64,000 bases of DNA, taken from assembly GCA_023634235.1 (NCBI GenBank), contig JAMKCF010000001.1, positions 13,774,258 to 13,838,257 on the forward strand. Direction: 5' to 3'. Position numbers and translations under genes: made by a program. Positions 1 through 12,726 of the stretch are shown one piece after another. The stretch comes from Pisaster brevispinus. Its lineage: Eukaryota; Echinodermata; Asteroidea; Forcipulatida; Asteriidae. Position 1 is the stretch's first letter. The number at the start of each line of letters is the position of its first letter. The notes beneath the pieces were generated by a model. It worked only from the letters and a program-made list of their open reading frames with translations. It did no database searches and was not told the origin of the DNA.

Positions 1-119
1 GCAAACATTCTCAAAGCACATCAAAAGAGGGCGGCATTCATCAGCTGTGCTGTGCTGGTTTTTTTTATTCCGATAGTGTTTATGGTACGACCGTGACATA
101 TGCAAATGTAAAGCGATCC

Positions 120-190
120 CGCCACCCGGGATATCCCGGGAGCGGGATCTGGTGCGCGTCTACGGAACCCGGGATATCCCGGGAGCGGGA
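120..190. repeat. Two copies of a 16-bp perfect palindrome
   Basis: The palindrome CCCGGGATATCCCGGG occurs at 125-140 and again at 168-183, each followed by AGCGGGA. The rest of 1-760 is AT-rich, with a short (AAT)n run near 390-410. I see no gene there. Confidence 0.85.
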
Positions 191-828
191 CTGAAAGGGT
201 TAATGTTCTAAATGTCTTTATAGATATATTGTAAATAATTATTGATCTTTTATATATGGCCAGGGATATTGGAATTGAAGGCCTTCGGGCTACAGTTTTT
301 AGGTAAACTTTTTTAATTCCAGGCATATGTCCCTGGCTTTTGTTTTGTACTGATTATGTTTGTATTTTGTATGTGTTTTTATGCCGAATAAATAATAATA
401 ATAATAATAGTATAGTAAAGTAAAAGTAAAAACGCTACTCTCTACTTTTTAACTTTAGCATGTTTAGTTAGGCCGACGCTAGGACTAGACTAGAGTTGGA
501 CAGGACAGGAGGTGATTTTTAATTTGGTTGGCCATTTTTTGACCTTGTGTAATTTATGATGATAGTCCATAAATTTATTACAAATTATGGCCGGCCTCGT
601 CCCTGGCTATGGCCAAAAATGGCACGTTGGTACAATTCAAATGTAGGCCTATCTATGTAGTGATTTGTTATTAATTAGTGGACAACTGATGTGTAATTTT
701 CATTCGGACCAATTTCTGAAAAATCTCATCAGCTTGAAAATTACCAAAAAATAAGAAAAACCATGGAAATAGGGTTTTTAATTGTTTTTGAAATTTTAAT
801 TTTTATTAACAGGGTTCTGGTTGTTAAA

Positions 829-3800
829 ATGCGTTTCCACGTGGACTGTCTACGGGTTATTTGTAGGCTATGTGGGGAAGAACGTGCTATAGTGAATGAG
901 CGTCAGCCTATTCCTAAGGGAAAGTTTGCCAAGCAGATAAGGTCAGCATTTGATGTTGCAGTGGAAGATGACGACGTCAATATTCATCCTCCTTTCATAT
1001 CTAGGCTTTGTGAAGTGAAGATAATGAAATGGTGGAAGAAATTTGGTAGAAGAAATATGAAGGGGGCAACCTGCAACATATCACTGCACACGTTTGAAGT
1101 GGATCGATGCAATTCGTGTGTTGATGTTTCCTCACTACCAATTACATCAAGGTTAGCTGCACATCAAGCTGAGGCCACAAAACATGGCTTACTGGCGTGG
1201 TTTGGAAAAGATCGTCTGAAGATCGGCAAGATGAATGCAACTGGTGATCTGGTTGTAATTGTCACTGTATTTGTTGACATGGCTTGGCAGCTTTCTGTAG
1301 CTGGGGTGAATATTGTGGAAGATGTTTTCTCCTTCAGTCTTGCTGCACCACTAGATGTTCCTGATTGTTCACGTTTGTGTTCCATCATTTCTACAAGAGA
1401 GGTCTGCGTGGGAAATTGTAACTTTCAAGATTTGATTGACTTGAAGAAAGGGTCGGACGGCCAAATTCCGACACACATCACCCCTCAAAATGTTTTAGAG
1501 GGAGGCATCATCCGCCACCATAAATGTCATCTGTTAATCAAGGGTTCAGGTACATGTTGTGTTTGTCAAATACATCGGAGTGACTTGGCAGCTATGGTTG
1601 GACGTCTCAAAGCTAAGGAAGGGAAAGTAGTTGATGCTTCTTGTAAAATTACTCACAAAAGTATGACGGCAGGGCAATTGAGGCAGAAGGTCAATAGTCT
1701 CCAGGGCGAGCGCCATGTGTTGAAGAGGAGAAATGTCTTTTTGGAGGGAAAAGTTGCCTCATTGATAGTAAAAGAAAGTGTAGAGCTTGATGACGTCGCA
1801 GAAAGTGCCCTGAAGAGTGCCATACAAGTCGATGATCCTGAGATATTGAAACTTCTCCCTGAAGGTTCGCCATCAAGACTTCTTTGGGATCAGCAGGAGT
1901 CGGTACTCAAAGGTAAACAGATGCGGTGGCATCCCGCAATAATTAGATTGTGTATTGCCTTGGAAACTAAGTCGCCCTCAGCCTACAATTTGTAAAGGGA
2001 ATCAAAATTCATCAGGTTGCCTCATCCAAACACCCTTCACTCATACAGCCACTTTGCAGATTCAACAACAGGTTTCAGCTTTGCGATGTTGGAATGGATC
2101 TTTGATGATTTCCATCTTGCCACTTGTTCAGAAGAGAGAAATGTTGTGGTGCTGTTTGACGAAATGAAGGTTAAGGCAGGCCTCGTCTATTCTGTAAAAT
2201 CAGGTAAAATTGTGGGATTCATAGATGTTGGGGAAATTTCGAATGAAATCTCCAACTTTGAGCGTCAGTGCAGGGGGAATGAGAAGCCTCATGAGAAGCG
2301 TCCCATGTTTTAGTGTTTATGGTTGGCATTATTCAGCTCTCTTCATGTGCCAGTTGCATATTATGCTAGTAGTGGTGTTTCGAGCGACCAGTTATATCCC
2401 TGTGCAGCGGAGGTTGTCATGTACCTGGAGACTGCTGGCCTCAAGGTGCATGCTTTGATATCTGATGGTGCATGCTTTGATATCTGATGGTGCGTCAGCA
2501 AACAGGAAGTTCTACAGAATGCATGGCTCTTCATCAAGCACCCCTGTCTATTTCACCCCTAATCCTGTCGACCCATCAAGGAGGCTGTACTTCATTTGTG
2601 ACGTGCCCCATCTGATGAAAACAACAAGGAACAATTTGGAGAATTCTGGTTACCATAGCCAGACCAGAAAACTTATCGTAAGTGTGCTTAGTTTGTACTG
2701 CTTTTTTCTACTTGTTCTTTCCCTGATTTATTCATTTTTGAAACAATGAAAAGGCCATAATTTCCTGAGGATTGAAAAACATTACCTCCATGATAATAAT
2801 GAATTTGGAAGCTAGTAACAGTAAAATCTTTCACAAGTGATCAGTTTGAGCGGAAAGATGGACAGTTGAAAATGAAACTTATTTTATTTCCATTGTATTC
2901 ATTCTTTACTATGTATTAAAAGTTCTTTCGTGACATTGTATAATTTCCCAGTATGACAAGCAGAACATCAGCTGGACCCAGATAATGCAGCTCTATGAGG
3001 GAGATGTTGGTCTTACCAGGTGTTCACTAGGACTGAGACGCTTGCACAAGTTGAGCCCTGCACATCTCCATCTCACGCCAGCACTCAGAATGAGAGTTTA
3101 TTTGGCAGTACAATAAGCACAGGACCGTTTTGTTTTTTAATTTCTGAATTTTGTATATTTTACACCTGTGCATGTAATGGAATCCAGGGAAATGAAGCTT
3201 TCATGACCAGTATAGATTTTACCATGCAAAGCCAATTAGGCATTAAAAAAAATGTTAGATTGGCGTAACGGGCCCCCTAAAAGAGGGTAGGTAGGTAGGT
3301 AGGTAGGGATTTTTAAAAAAAATTTCCCCAGCAACGAAAATTACATGTTTTCTAATTGTTTTGTAAAATTCTTTAATCAGGTATTAAGTAGCACAGTGGC
3401 TAATGCTTTTGAGTCTCTTGGTCGACCTGGCACATCATCAATCGTCAAGTTTGTACGGTACATGGACCAGTTCTTTGATTGCCTTAACGTGAGCCGTCCT
3501 CTTAAGGGAGTGCGATCTCGTAAGCCTGCACTGGAGCCATACATGTCTCCTGATGACTGGCGTTTTGAAGTATGATAAACATTATTATTTTCAGTCTTAA
3601 ATTGTACAGTTTACAGACTTGTTTTTAGTACCAATCCTGCTGAGAAGTATTACTTCTATTCTTGAAAAGAAACACCACATTTGGTCGAATTTGTCACAGG
3701 TTGGTTATGTGATTTGTACTTGTAAAACCCTCCATGGTAAAACTAGTAAGCTGAAGTTAATGTACTCTTTTAAACACCTTTATTCTCAGTGGTTGTCTAC

Positions 3801-3910
3801 TGAATTCCTGGGCTTTTTCAAAGATTGGGAGGACCAAGTCAGCAAGATTCCGGGCTTGGACAACAAGACCAGGAAGAGCATGTGTCTAAGGGACCATGGA
3901 TAAATTATGT
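829..3910 (+). pseudogene. P-element/THAP9-type transposase, decayed, with RAG1-NTD-like zinc domain
   Basis: The likely start is the ATG at 829, just after a possible acceptor (TTAACAG, about 811). The N-terminus has CRLC, then IHPP and a downstream H-x5-C-x2-C, resembling the zinc fold of the RAG1 N-terminal region. Next come a second Cys pair (CCVC) near 1560 and a coiled segment. The P-type RNase H region follows: MRWHPAIIRLC, VVVLFDEMK, SDGASANRKFYRMH and CDVPHLMKTTRN. A donor at about 2679 joins an exon at 2952, another at about 3381 (QVLSSTVANAFE) and a last one at about 3790 (FLGFFKDWE). Homology stops near 3910. Damage seen: an in-frame TAA at 1993-1995, a frame change near 2300, and a 22-bp tandem duplication near 2447-2490. 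Family P transposases cut and paste DNA in the nucleus; this copy cannot make one full protein. The family call is firm, the RAG1 resemblance moderate. Confidence 0.85.
3286..3309. repeat. (GTAG)n microsatellite
   Basis: Short GGTA tetranucleotide run inside an intron of the decayed P-type transposase. Confidence 0.9.
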
Positions 3911-6900
3911 CACGCGGACGACCGCGATCCAACTCGTTCCTTCGCAGGACAACTCAAACAAAAGAAAACCCACCGAATGTCACGCAGTGTCACGCGTTCT
4001 TCTGCAATCGCCCGGTCTTGGGGGAGAATCACTGTATAACAAAGGAACAATGGTGTTGGCCAAATGCCACTGCGTAGTTATAATCGGCTTACTAGATACA
4101 CATTAGCTTTTCCCACCGCAATAAGTCTACTGTCGTTTGAATTTAAAACAGAATCCAAGTATAAAAACGATAAATATTGTAACTCTGGCCGGGTATATTT
4201 TCATGGTTTTCTTTTTTTAAGCCTCCAAACTTTGAGTTTTTGAATGGGTAAATGATTGATCCCGTCATGTCTTCTAGGTATGTCTTTGTATATCCGCCGT
4301 TGGTACAGTAATTGTTGAGGTAGGCATCGGGGAGTTGACATCACAAATTAGTCGTGAAGACATGTTTATTATTATCATTATACAATATCATTTACTTTTT
4401 ACTCGGCCATTTATAAAAATACAAAACATAATAATAAATACAAATAACCTCTAGCGTGAGACACAAATTTTCAACAGGGCATCAAAAGTTAAATGTATCA
4501 ATCGGGCAAGATTGAAAAGCCAACTTCAACGTCCACGGACATGAATTAAAAGCTACGGTCTTCTTTTCCGCCCTTTTTGACAAACACATTTAGCCAAAAT
4601 GATTGTTGATTAAAACAACTACAATGATAACGAAATTCAATTATTCGGAAATCAATCTTCCCTCTTGTACCTGTATGGAGATGATTGGTAAATATAATGT
4701 TATGCTGGAACGGTTTCACGCACAACAGCGCTACCACAGGTCGTGTCCCCGACATGTTGATACCTTTGCTTGCGTAATAGTCGTAAAGGGGCCATGCTAA
4801 AGTGCGCCCTCTTGGCATATTTTGTGATTATTTTTTGACCGGGAATCGTGTGAAATACACTTTTAAACAAAGTTTTTGTCCTTGTATCACTATCTTTTGT
4901 TAAATGTTAATAAATGTGCGTCTATACAAAACAGAGAGAGTGTGTTTAAAACAAACAACAAATGATTTTATGAATTTGGGGGGTCAAATACAAGTACACG
5001 TTCAACCATTCAACTACATGTGAAAATATTGTGTTTAAACAACTGGGCTGTTTAAAATTTCAGCATAATATCGGAATGTCGGGCATGATACATCTTCAAC
5101 TACCAAGTCTTCTTCAACGTCATCGGACATTATTTACAAATTACGGCCTTCTTTTTTATTCCCTTTTTGTTTGATAAACACATTAGCCATGCCAAAGATT
5201 GTCGTTGTGGTTACAAACGAGCAGTACATAGCACTCTCCGGCCTTGAGCCGCGCCGTCCCTCATAATTTGGGGTTGATTTCACCTTAGAAAGGGCAGAGG
5301 AAGTTAAAACAAACAACACGGTTTATATTGTTGATGTTTATTAAAAATGGTAAGCAAAGAAAACAAACAGACAATGGTAAACTTGCTTTAATATACAGTG
5401 ACTACCAATAAATAAACGATGTTTAATTTGTAATGGGTAAAAGTAGCTCTTGAATTATATTGCAAACATTCAGGGCGATGTTTAAGGGTATATTTTTGTG
5501 GTACAAAGGGCCGTTTAAAAAAGCCATCATCTCAAGCTATTAGTTGCAGAACTTGGCACCGGCTCTGAAATGCCAATTGAAATAAAACTAAAGCTCAACT
5601 TCTCATAAAATACATACATTTGTACATGTACTTGTAGTAGCATTGTAGCAATTGCTTCCTGCAAGCTCAAGGGTTGACCCCGACCGTATTATCTCTTCAA
5701 TCCATTGTCCGGTATACCCCAGCTAGACCGCAAACACTAATCCTTCACTCCTTTGTGTGCTACTTTCGCGCTGCCTAGTCCGTGTAATCTGACCAACAAA
5801 AGGCACCAACAACAAATTTCGACAATGAGGGAATCTAAAAATCACTGGAGCGCAAATCCCATAGTGTCACGCGGTCGTGACAATTTTGGAGCGACCGCGT
5901 TCTGTCACGGGTTAGTCTTGGTGCAAGACGTCACTATCTCATACTCGTAACGTAACGTGATAACCCTACAGAGGGCGCACTTTTCTTCTTGAAGTCATTT
6001 CGGTTGACGACTGTCTGTAGTAACGTCTTGGATATCTTGTTTAAGAAGGCGTGGCCAAGTTATTTCCATGAAGCATCAAGTCATGTTTTATTCATATTAT
6101 TGACTAAAATGACAAGCTTGCAAGAAAAGCAAGATATGAAAGGTCACGAGGTCGTCGACACGATCGAGCATGATTGTATGCAGTATGCACGCGCACTCAC
6201 GTTGATTGACCATGACTTCTGTATCGCTATCAACGCACTAAGCAAGTGATTCTGAAATTATTCAAGCTAAATTACATGCTTGCAGTCGGTTAGGTTTATC
6301 GGTCGGTCATTGTTTAATGGACGTTTGAATCTTGTACATTGCCGATGCCAACCATGTAATTTTAGAAAAGGTTATCTTTGCATCTGAATTACGGTACTTA
6401 TCATTCTACCATTCGACATGCCCTGAAAATAAACTATTGGCAATAACAATTCTACTTTGTTTACTTTTACCTTTCTTTGAAACTACACGAATGTAATGAG
6501 GACTTTTGTAATTTTCTGTAGCGGGATAATTTACTGCATCTTTTATATGTAGGCCTAATTCACAAAGAAAGAGGGGTGAACTCAAGACTGTGTTTGGATC
6601 ATGTTCGTACGGCCATCACTCCAACATGCTACTTTAGTATTTTATAAGTCGCTGCATATATAATAAGCGTTTCAAATACCGGGTGCCAGCGTCGTTGTCT
6701 CAGTGTGTGTTGCTCTTTGCGGTTTTGACTGGCTTTTCAAATACCGCGCGCCCTGTGCATAGATATGATGCAGTTTCTCTATTGCAAGGTCAAAGTGCAT
6801 AAATAAATGTAATACAACTTTTTAGCCAGCCTATTTTTTTACCGTACATGTACATGTGTGTGGAAATCTATGTTCATGCGTTATTGTTAATACGGCCATT

Positions 6901-6945
6901 CCTTCATTCCTTCACTGTTCATGTAAACCTTCAACAAACAAAGAC
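3911..6945. other. Gene-poor stretch with a weak internal duplication
   Basis: No convincing coding region. Two segments resemble each other over roughly 110 bp: about 4520-4625 and about 5105-5215. Both contain a variant of TTCAACGTC, CGGACAT, a CGG(T/C)CTTCTTTT block and AACACATT(T)AGCCA. On the minus strand both read as the end of a short open frame, so they may be remains of a duplicated gene end. I cannot name it. CG-rich GTCACGCGG(A/T)CG motifs lie at 3909 and 5867. Confidence 0.4.
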
Positions 6946-7312
6946 TAAGTTACAGGCACTAGACACGTTTGGTAATTGTCAAAGACCAGTATTCTCACTT
7001 GGCGTATCTCAGCACATGCAAAATAACAAATCTGTGAAAATTTGGGCTCAATGGTGGTCATCGAAATTGCTAGAAAATAATAAAGAAAAAACACCCTTGT
7101 TGCACAATGTGTGTGCTTTCAGATGCCTAAAAAAGGCTTCAGGCCTGAAGTCTTTCTCAGATTCAAATATTTTAGTGAAATTACCCCTTTCTCAAAAACT
7201 ACGTTACTCCAGAGGGAGTCGTTTCTCACAATGTTTTATACTATCAACAGCTCTCCTTTGCTCGTTACCAAGTAAGTTTTTATGCCAACATATATTTTGA
7301 GTAGTGATTATT
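6946..7312 (+). mobile_element. MITE copy 1 (GGCACT...-family, 5' part degraded)
   Basis: This carries the sequence beginning AGGCACTAGACACGTTTGG and GTCAAAGACCAGTATTCTC and ending in a TTGAGTAGTGATTA segment. It matches 54453-54822 in opposite orientation and a fragment at 19822-19980. Non-coding, non-autonomous. The 150-residue open frame across it is not a gene. Confidence 0.8.
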
Positions 7313-7819
7313 CTAAACAAAAGGTAAGCAATTTCAGAATAATCTAGAGAATTTTTAAGTCCAAACCCTAACCCACTGTCAAGCTCTTTTCAGAATGCAT
7401 TTTATTCACTTTATAATAGTTCCTTGCGAGAAGGTACTTTTCGCCACAATACTAGGGATGTTAGACCAAAAATTGAGGTTGCTTATTTTAGCACCAAAGT
7501 CATACTGATGCGTAGAGAAAAAAATATCAAACTGAAGGGGAAAAAAATTACAGTAATCGATTTAACGGTTCAAAAGTTACAGATTTTTGAGTATTTAATT
7601 TAGGGGGTCTTTCCTGAAACAAGACAATGGCATTTTACTGTAGAAGCATGGCACCATGAGTGAATAAAAACAGAGTCCAAAGTAACTGATGTGTACTTTA
7701 AGTGATTTTTAATCTTTCATATCTCAAAAACCATTTATGGTACAATACTGAAATTTGAAATATGATAAAATGGGCAAGTTTTCTTTAAAATCAAGAATTT
7801 TGAACAATGTTAATTTGTC

Positions 7820-8575
7820 TAAAATTATGGTTACCATGGTAACTAAACAGCCCAAAATTGAATATTTGTATGTTTTGATCTATTTGTTAAGTTTAAAAAC
7901 TCCATAACAATGCATGGCATTGACGCACAATTAAAGACAACAGTTACCAACACATGTTTTTAACTCTTCAAATCCCCAAAATTAGTAGATTTAAGTAAAA
8001 TAATTTAGTTACCATGGTTACGCAGAGCCAAAAATTGATGATTACGTATATTTTAGGTTTTTATTATTGGATGATCTCTTTAACCATACGCGGCATAGAA
8101 CTCGACTAAAACCAAGTTTTCAAGACATGAATTGCCAACATTGCACATCAACTAATAAAAAAGGGATCAATCAGTCTGGAAACATTTAAATTTAGTTGCC
8201 ATGGTAACGAAATAGCCGAACATTGAAATTGTCATAACCCGATAACTATACATGGCATTAAACTCAAACTAAGAAGAGAAACTACCAGACAAGTTCTGTC
8301 ATCAGTAGGCATACATATCCCAAACCAGTAGAGCTATATTAAACCTATTAGTTACCATGGTAACACATAGTCTTAAGACTTTCTTGTTTATTTTGGGGTG
8401 TTGTTTCATATTGACGTGTAAATGTGTTACCATACATAGCGTGGATCCTATATTAAGACCAAGTAACAAAGAAAAGTTTTGCCAACATTACACATCTGAA
8501 AATAAATTAAGAACAAAACACCACGATAACTAGCCTAAAACATTTCAAGTCTTGGTTGCTATGGTTACAGGTAAA
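7820..8575. repeat. Five diverged tandem monomers, each with an X-box-like palindrome
   Basis: GTTACCATGGTAAC or a close variant occurs at 7830-7843, 8008-8021, 8195-8208, 8351-8364 and 8555-8568. Spacings are 178, 187, 156 and 204 bp. Between cores other words recur in order (a CAT(A/G)-rich GGCAT block, then ACCAA..., then CAACA(T/C)), so these are old tandem monomers. The core matches the consensus of RFX-family factors (GTNRCC-N0-3-RGYAAC). Whether RFX binds is inference. The array lies about 130 bp past the stop of the minus-strand gene ending at 8703. Confidence 0.75.
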
Positions 8576-8702
8576 GGTAGTTACTGCGATTTGCAATGAT
8601 TTGTGGTTCTGAGAGGAAGATGAAAGGAGAAAACTTCTTGCATAATCTGTCATCAAGATTCAAAAACAGATGATGCACGACAAACTTGTGTAATGTACTT
8701 TC

Positions 8703-11700
8703 TCAGGGTTCTTCTAGTATACGAAGCTCTCCATTTAAGAAATCTTCTGCTAAGTTTATTTCAGCTTTATCCCCATCATCGTAATGAATTTCGTACAACA
8801 CCTTCAACGGATCTTTGGTTCTTCCATCACTTACTCGTCTTAGCACTGTACCCACATACCAATCTTCAGCCCCTGTTGCTTCATCCTCATACAAATGCTC
8901 GACACGCTTGCCAGAAAAATCAGGAATATTTGGTATTGAGACATGACTTCGTTTTGATGGAGAAGCAAGACGTTTTTGTGATTCTCGGTGCCGTTTCTTT
9001 GACATGAGTTTTAGTTTGTCGTCCTTCATCTGTTTTTGAATCTTGAGGACGGATTCTGCAAGAAGTTTTCTCCTCTCATCTTCTTGTCTATAGCAACTTG
9101 ATCCCTCAGTTGTGGACGCTTCACTTGGTACTACTGCATGGTTATGTTGAATTATGGTTTGCAAATTACTGATGAGCTCAGCAATCGTCTTCAATTTCCC
9201 TCCCTTACTTAGATACCACATTGAGGTTTCAGGTGCTCTTTGAAGCATCACTCGGTGACGAAACTTCAGTTGTGCTGCCAGTGTTTGTCTTTGCTTCTCA
9301 GACGAGAGGCCATCAACCTTTTCCTCAACCTCATCTTCAGCCCACAATCCCCCGCAATCGCTCAGCTGTCTTGTTAGCTCTTCCTTCTCTTTTTGCCTCT
9401 TCACGTCTTTCTCTTGTTTCAGCCTTTCTTTCTCAAGACGCTGGGTAGTGAGTTGGTCTTTGATTAGCTGCCGTTGCTTATAAAAAGCCGTTCTGACAGA
9501 TGGCGCTTGTTCACGTGCTTGTGTGAGGAACTTATGTTGTTTCTCAGATGATAGCTTTTCGAACCATGAGCTTGTGTGATTTGTAACATACATAATTAAA
9601 GCTTCAAATGCTATTGTGTTAGCGTTTGGTTTTTCTCTTTTAAGCCGATCCAGCTGTCCAAAGTCGTGCTCTGATGCAATGTTGGTCATCGGGACAGATT
9701 TTGTCTCATGAATCAGCTCTGGTGATGTACTGACCCACTTCCCCCCAGTCAAGTGATCCGTCAACATTCGCTCTGAAACACGAACCATGGCAGCACACAT
9801 TAGACGTAGAGCTTCGACTGTCATCAATTTAACTTGCTCGGAGATGTCTTCCGAATATAGAGCTCTGCTCACTTCATTATGCACTGATGGGACAAGAGAT
9901 TTTCCAAGGTCGTCATCATCAGTAGGTTCTTCAAGTAGTTCTGAAGGATCAGCAGCCCATGAGTTCAGCTTTCTTACGATATGTTGGTATTTACTGTTCA
10001 TCTCAAAGATATGGATGTCTGACTCAAGAACAGACCACAGTGGAGTTGTCAGACGTTGGCCAATTATCCCTAAAGCTCGTGCTCCAGCCAGATAGACGTC
10101 TTCTGCTAGATCTGCCATTACAGCTTTGATCAGATGGTTTGGTGTTGGGCAGTTCTTTAAGATGAACTCGGTCATATGGTCATGATGGTAAAATACAGCA
10201 CCTCCGTCTTCAAAGAGAATATTGAATCTATTCCCCCGAAAAGGTTTAAGATGGCAAGCAAGACCCTTTCCTGCAAGAAAGTTCTCGAAAGGTCCCATCA
10301 CTCCACTTGCCTCACAGCCATGTTCCTCAAAAGCCTTCACAGATGTGCGAACTAATCGTTGTATGCCCGATTCACCTTTGCTTGATCGAAAACCTTTTGC
10401 CATGGCACCTAGAGGCTGTGTGGCAATAATGCCCTCCCAGATTTTCAGTGCATTTTCAGCATGATCTGCTAGTCCTACTATGTAGTGAAGCCCACAATAA
10501 AAGTCGTTGACTTGGAGGATTTTCTCCTGTTGCTCAGTAGACAGAGAGCTCCAATTATCCATTGAATTTGGAAGATGCTTGCGTCGCGCTGATTCAAGAA
10601 GCTCAGTAAACTTAGAATTCACAATACATCTGTCGGTCATCATGTTCTTGAGGCTAGCAATTATTTTTGATTTGTTGATGTCCTTGTCATCATGATCAAG
10701 AACTTTACTTACTTCTGAAATTATACTATCAAAGGTTTCATAATATTGATATGCAGTCCCACCACTCATATCCTGAAGACCAATAACATATGTGCCAGAC
10801 TCTGTTGATACATCAAAAGTGCCATAATGCTCCCCTCGCTTTGATGTGCCATCTAAATGTAATGTATTATTATCTCCCTTGAGAAGTTCTTCCAAAACTT
10901 GGATTTGGGACAGAGTTCTTGCCCTTATCAAAACCTGAGTAACCCATGTGTACTTTGGCAAGCGCTCCGCCTCAAGACCCCCAAGTTCGGAAAGAACTTC
11001 TTTAACAATGCCTGAAGCATGTCGTGCACCTACATTGTATTTAGTGAGCAAGTTTATGTACAACTTTACAACCTTATCATTGTAATGGCCCTTTTCATAT
11101 GTTTGGACAACCTTACTTCCACTTGCCTCACAAGTCAATTCTTCTACTTTTTCTTCTAGGCCAGAAAGTATTTCTTCATACTTGTGCTTTAGATTGGTAC
11201 ATTTCGTACAGCCTTTTTCATCTGTTTTCTTATCCCTCTCCTCTTTGTAATACCTTACAAGTTTACTTTTGTTCCACTTCTGATGAACCATTTTTTCCAA
11301 CTCTGAACTTAATTTTTCATTTTCTGTCTTGAGCTCTTTTACCGTAGTAGATAAATTTAACTTTGATGTGGCCCACCTTCTTTCCCTTTTATTTACATTC
11401 CTAGGAGTGTACTTCGAAACCTTTTCTCTCAAGGAATCTACAGTTTTTACAGTTTGTTTGTAACGTTCAGTTATTTCTGCAAGTTCTTTTGCCATGGCCC
11501 GTCTTGTGTTCTTCTCTTTCTCCCACTTCAGTTTTGTCACTTCGGTGAAAGCTCGCAACTCCTCCAACTCCTCCAGAGCTTGGATGTAGGCTTCAGTGAC
11601 TGCAGTCAAGTCAATATCAGCAGTTGAATCTGGTTCTCCTGCCACATGCTCGTCAACTTTCACCATCTTCTCAACTTCGTCTAACATAAATGACATCACA

Positions 11701-12726
11701 CTTTTAACTGAAGCTTGATCCCTGACATCCTTTAGTTTTTGTGGAATTTTGTACTCGGCTTCAAGAAACTGAATAAGTTTTTGTTTGTCTTTTCCACCCT
11801 GAATTTTCGCTTTCCTTTTTACAAGCAATGAAAACTGAGTTTGAACAGTTCCAATTGCAGGTTTGTCAGAGTCAGTTATTGAAAACAATTTTGAAATCCA
11901 AGATTGTGCGACCTTCCATGATTTACCGTTTCGTGCTCGGTATTCATTTAGTTCACACACAATGCCATTCGTCGCATGAACATTGCAGTTCACCACATCA
12001 CTGTCATCGTTCCGCAACCACTGTTCAGAAATCCCTGCTGCTTTGCAGTATGGTCCTATAAACGATGATGATGATACAAGTGGGAAGATGTCATCAAGAC
12101 GTTTTCCCGTCTGTCTCCGAACTTTACGAATAAAGTTTGACACGTTGGTAAGACTGTAGCTGGGAGCAAGCACCTTCAAAATCTGCAGAACAGTTCCCTT
12201 GAGAACTAAGCCGTGATTCTCAATTGCCAAAATTATTTTGGATAATATTCTGTAGGAGAGTTCACTCTCATCTGGAGTCCAATGATCTGTAAAAAACAAA
12301 AATAAAGAAGAAAGATTCATTTACAACAAATCAAACTCCGAGCTGCTCTTCATATGATTTTCCCAAGTTTTCATGAAATACAGTTTTGTGGTTTACAATT
12401 AATTTGGGGGTCAGTTTGTTTTCATATCCAAATTCCACGATCCGATTACAAATGGAGTAAGTTTAATTGATAGAACAGCCAAAAAAGCCATGGAGCCGGG
12501 CCCCTCCACTGAATGTGCGCGACACAGATCACGTGATACAATTCCCGCTGTTCCATGTAGAAATATTACTCCCCATCGTAAAAGCTTTTTAAATTTTACA
12601 CTCTTTTTGTTTTTAACCTCATAAATTTCACATTTATATCATCGAACACACAAACTAAAGTATGCTATATTTACCTGGAACTTCCAACTCTGTCACAAGC
12701 TTCGAAATTTCCTCACAGGACCACAT
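8703..12726 (-). CDS. Large uncharacterised transposase-like protein with C-terminal Tudor-like segment (2 exons, intact)
   Basis: Two exons: 12726-12675 (ATG plus 17 codons, donor GTAAATA) and 12286-8703 (acceptor TTTTTTACAG). Together they give exactly 1,212 codons including the stop, with no interruption. From the N-terminus: a helical region; a long coiled coil (residues about 240-400 of the open frame) with a CTKC pair near 371; then a block with LHLDGTS (Asp near 490), NMMTDRC (Asp near 563), FYCGLHYIVG, and PFRGNRFNILF before a Leu/Gly-rich YLAGARALG. It ends with a Tudor-like stretch, DWYVGTVLRRV to YEIHYDDGD. I know similar proteins from echinoderm, lancelet and fish genomes as uncharacterised. 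The two Asp motifs fit an RNase H-like transposase, but this is inference and I see no terminal inverted repeats. It could be a domesticated gene or a live element. An intact frame this long amid decayed neighbours implies selection or youth. Confidence 0.75.

Noticed and set aside
5989..6249. 86-residue frame
   Set aside because: No recognisable domain; neighbouring sequence is repeat-like and no promoter is evident.
6848..7300. 150-residue open frame
   Set aside because: It lies almost entirely in a non-coding MITE; the same sequence elsewhere in the window has no such frame.
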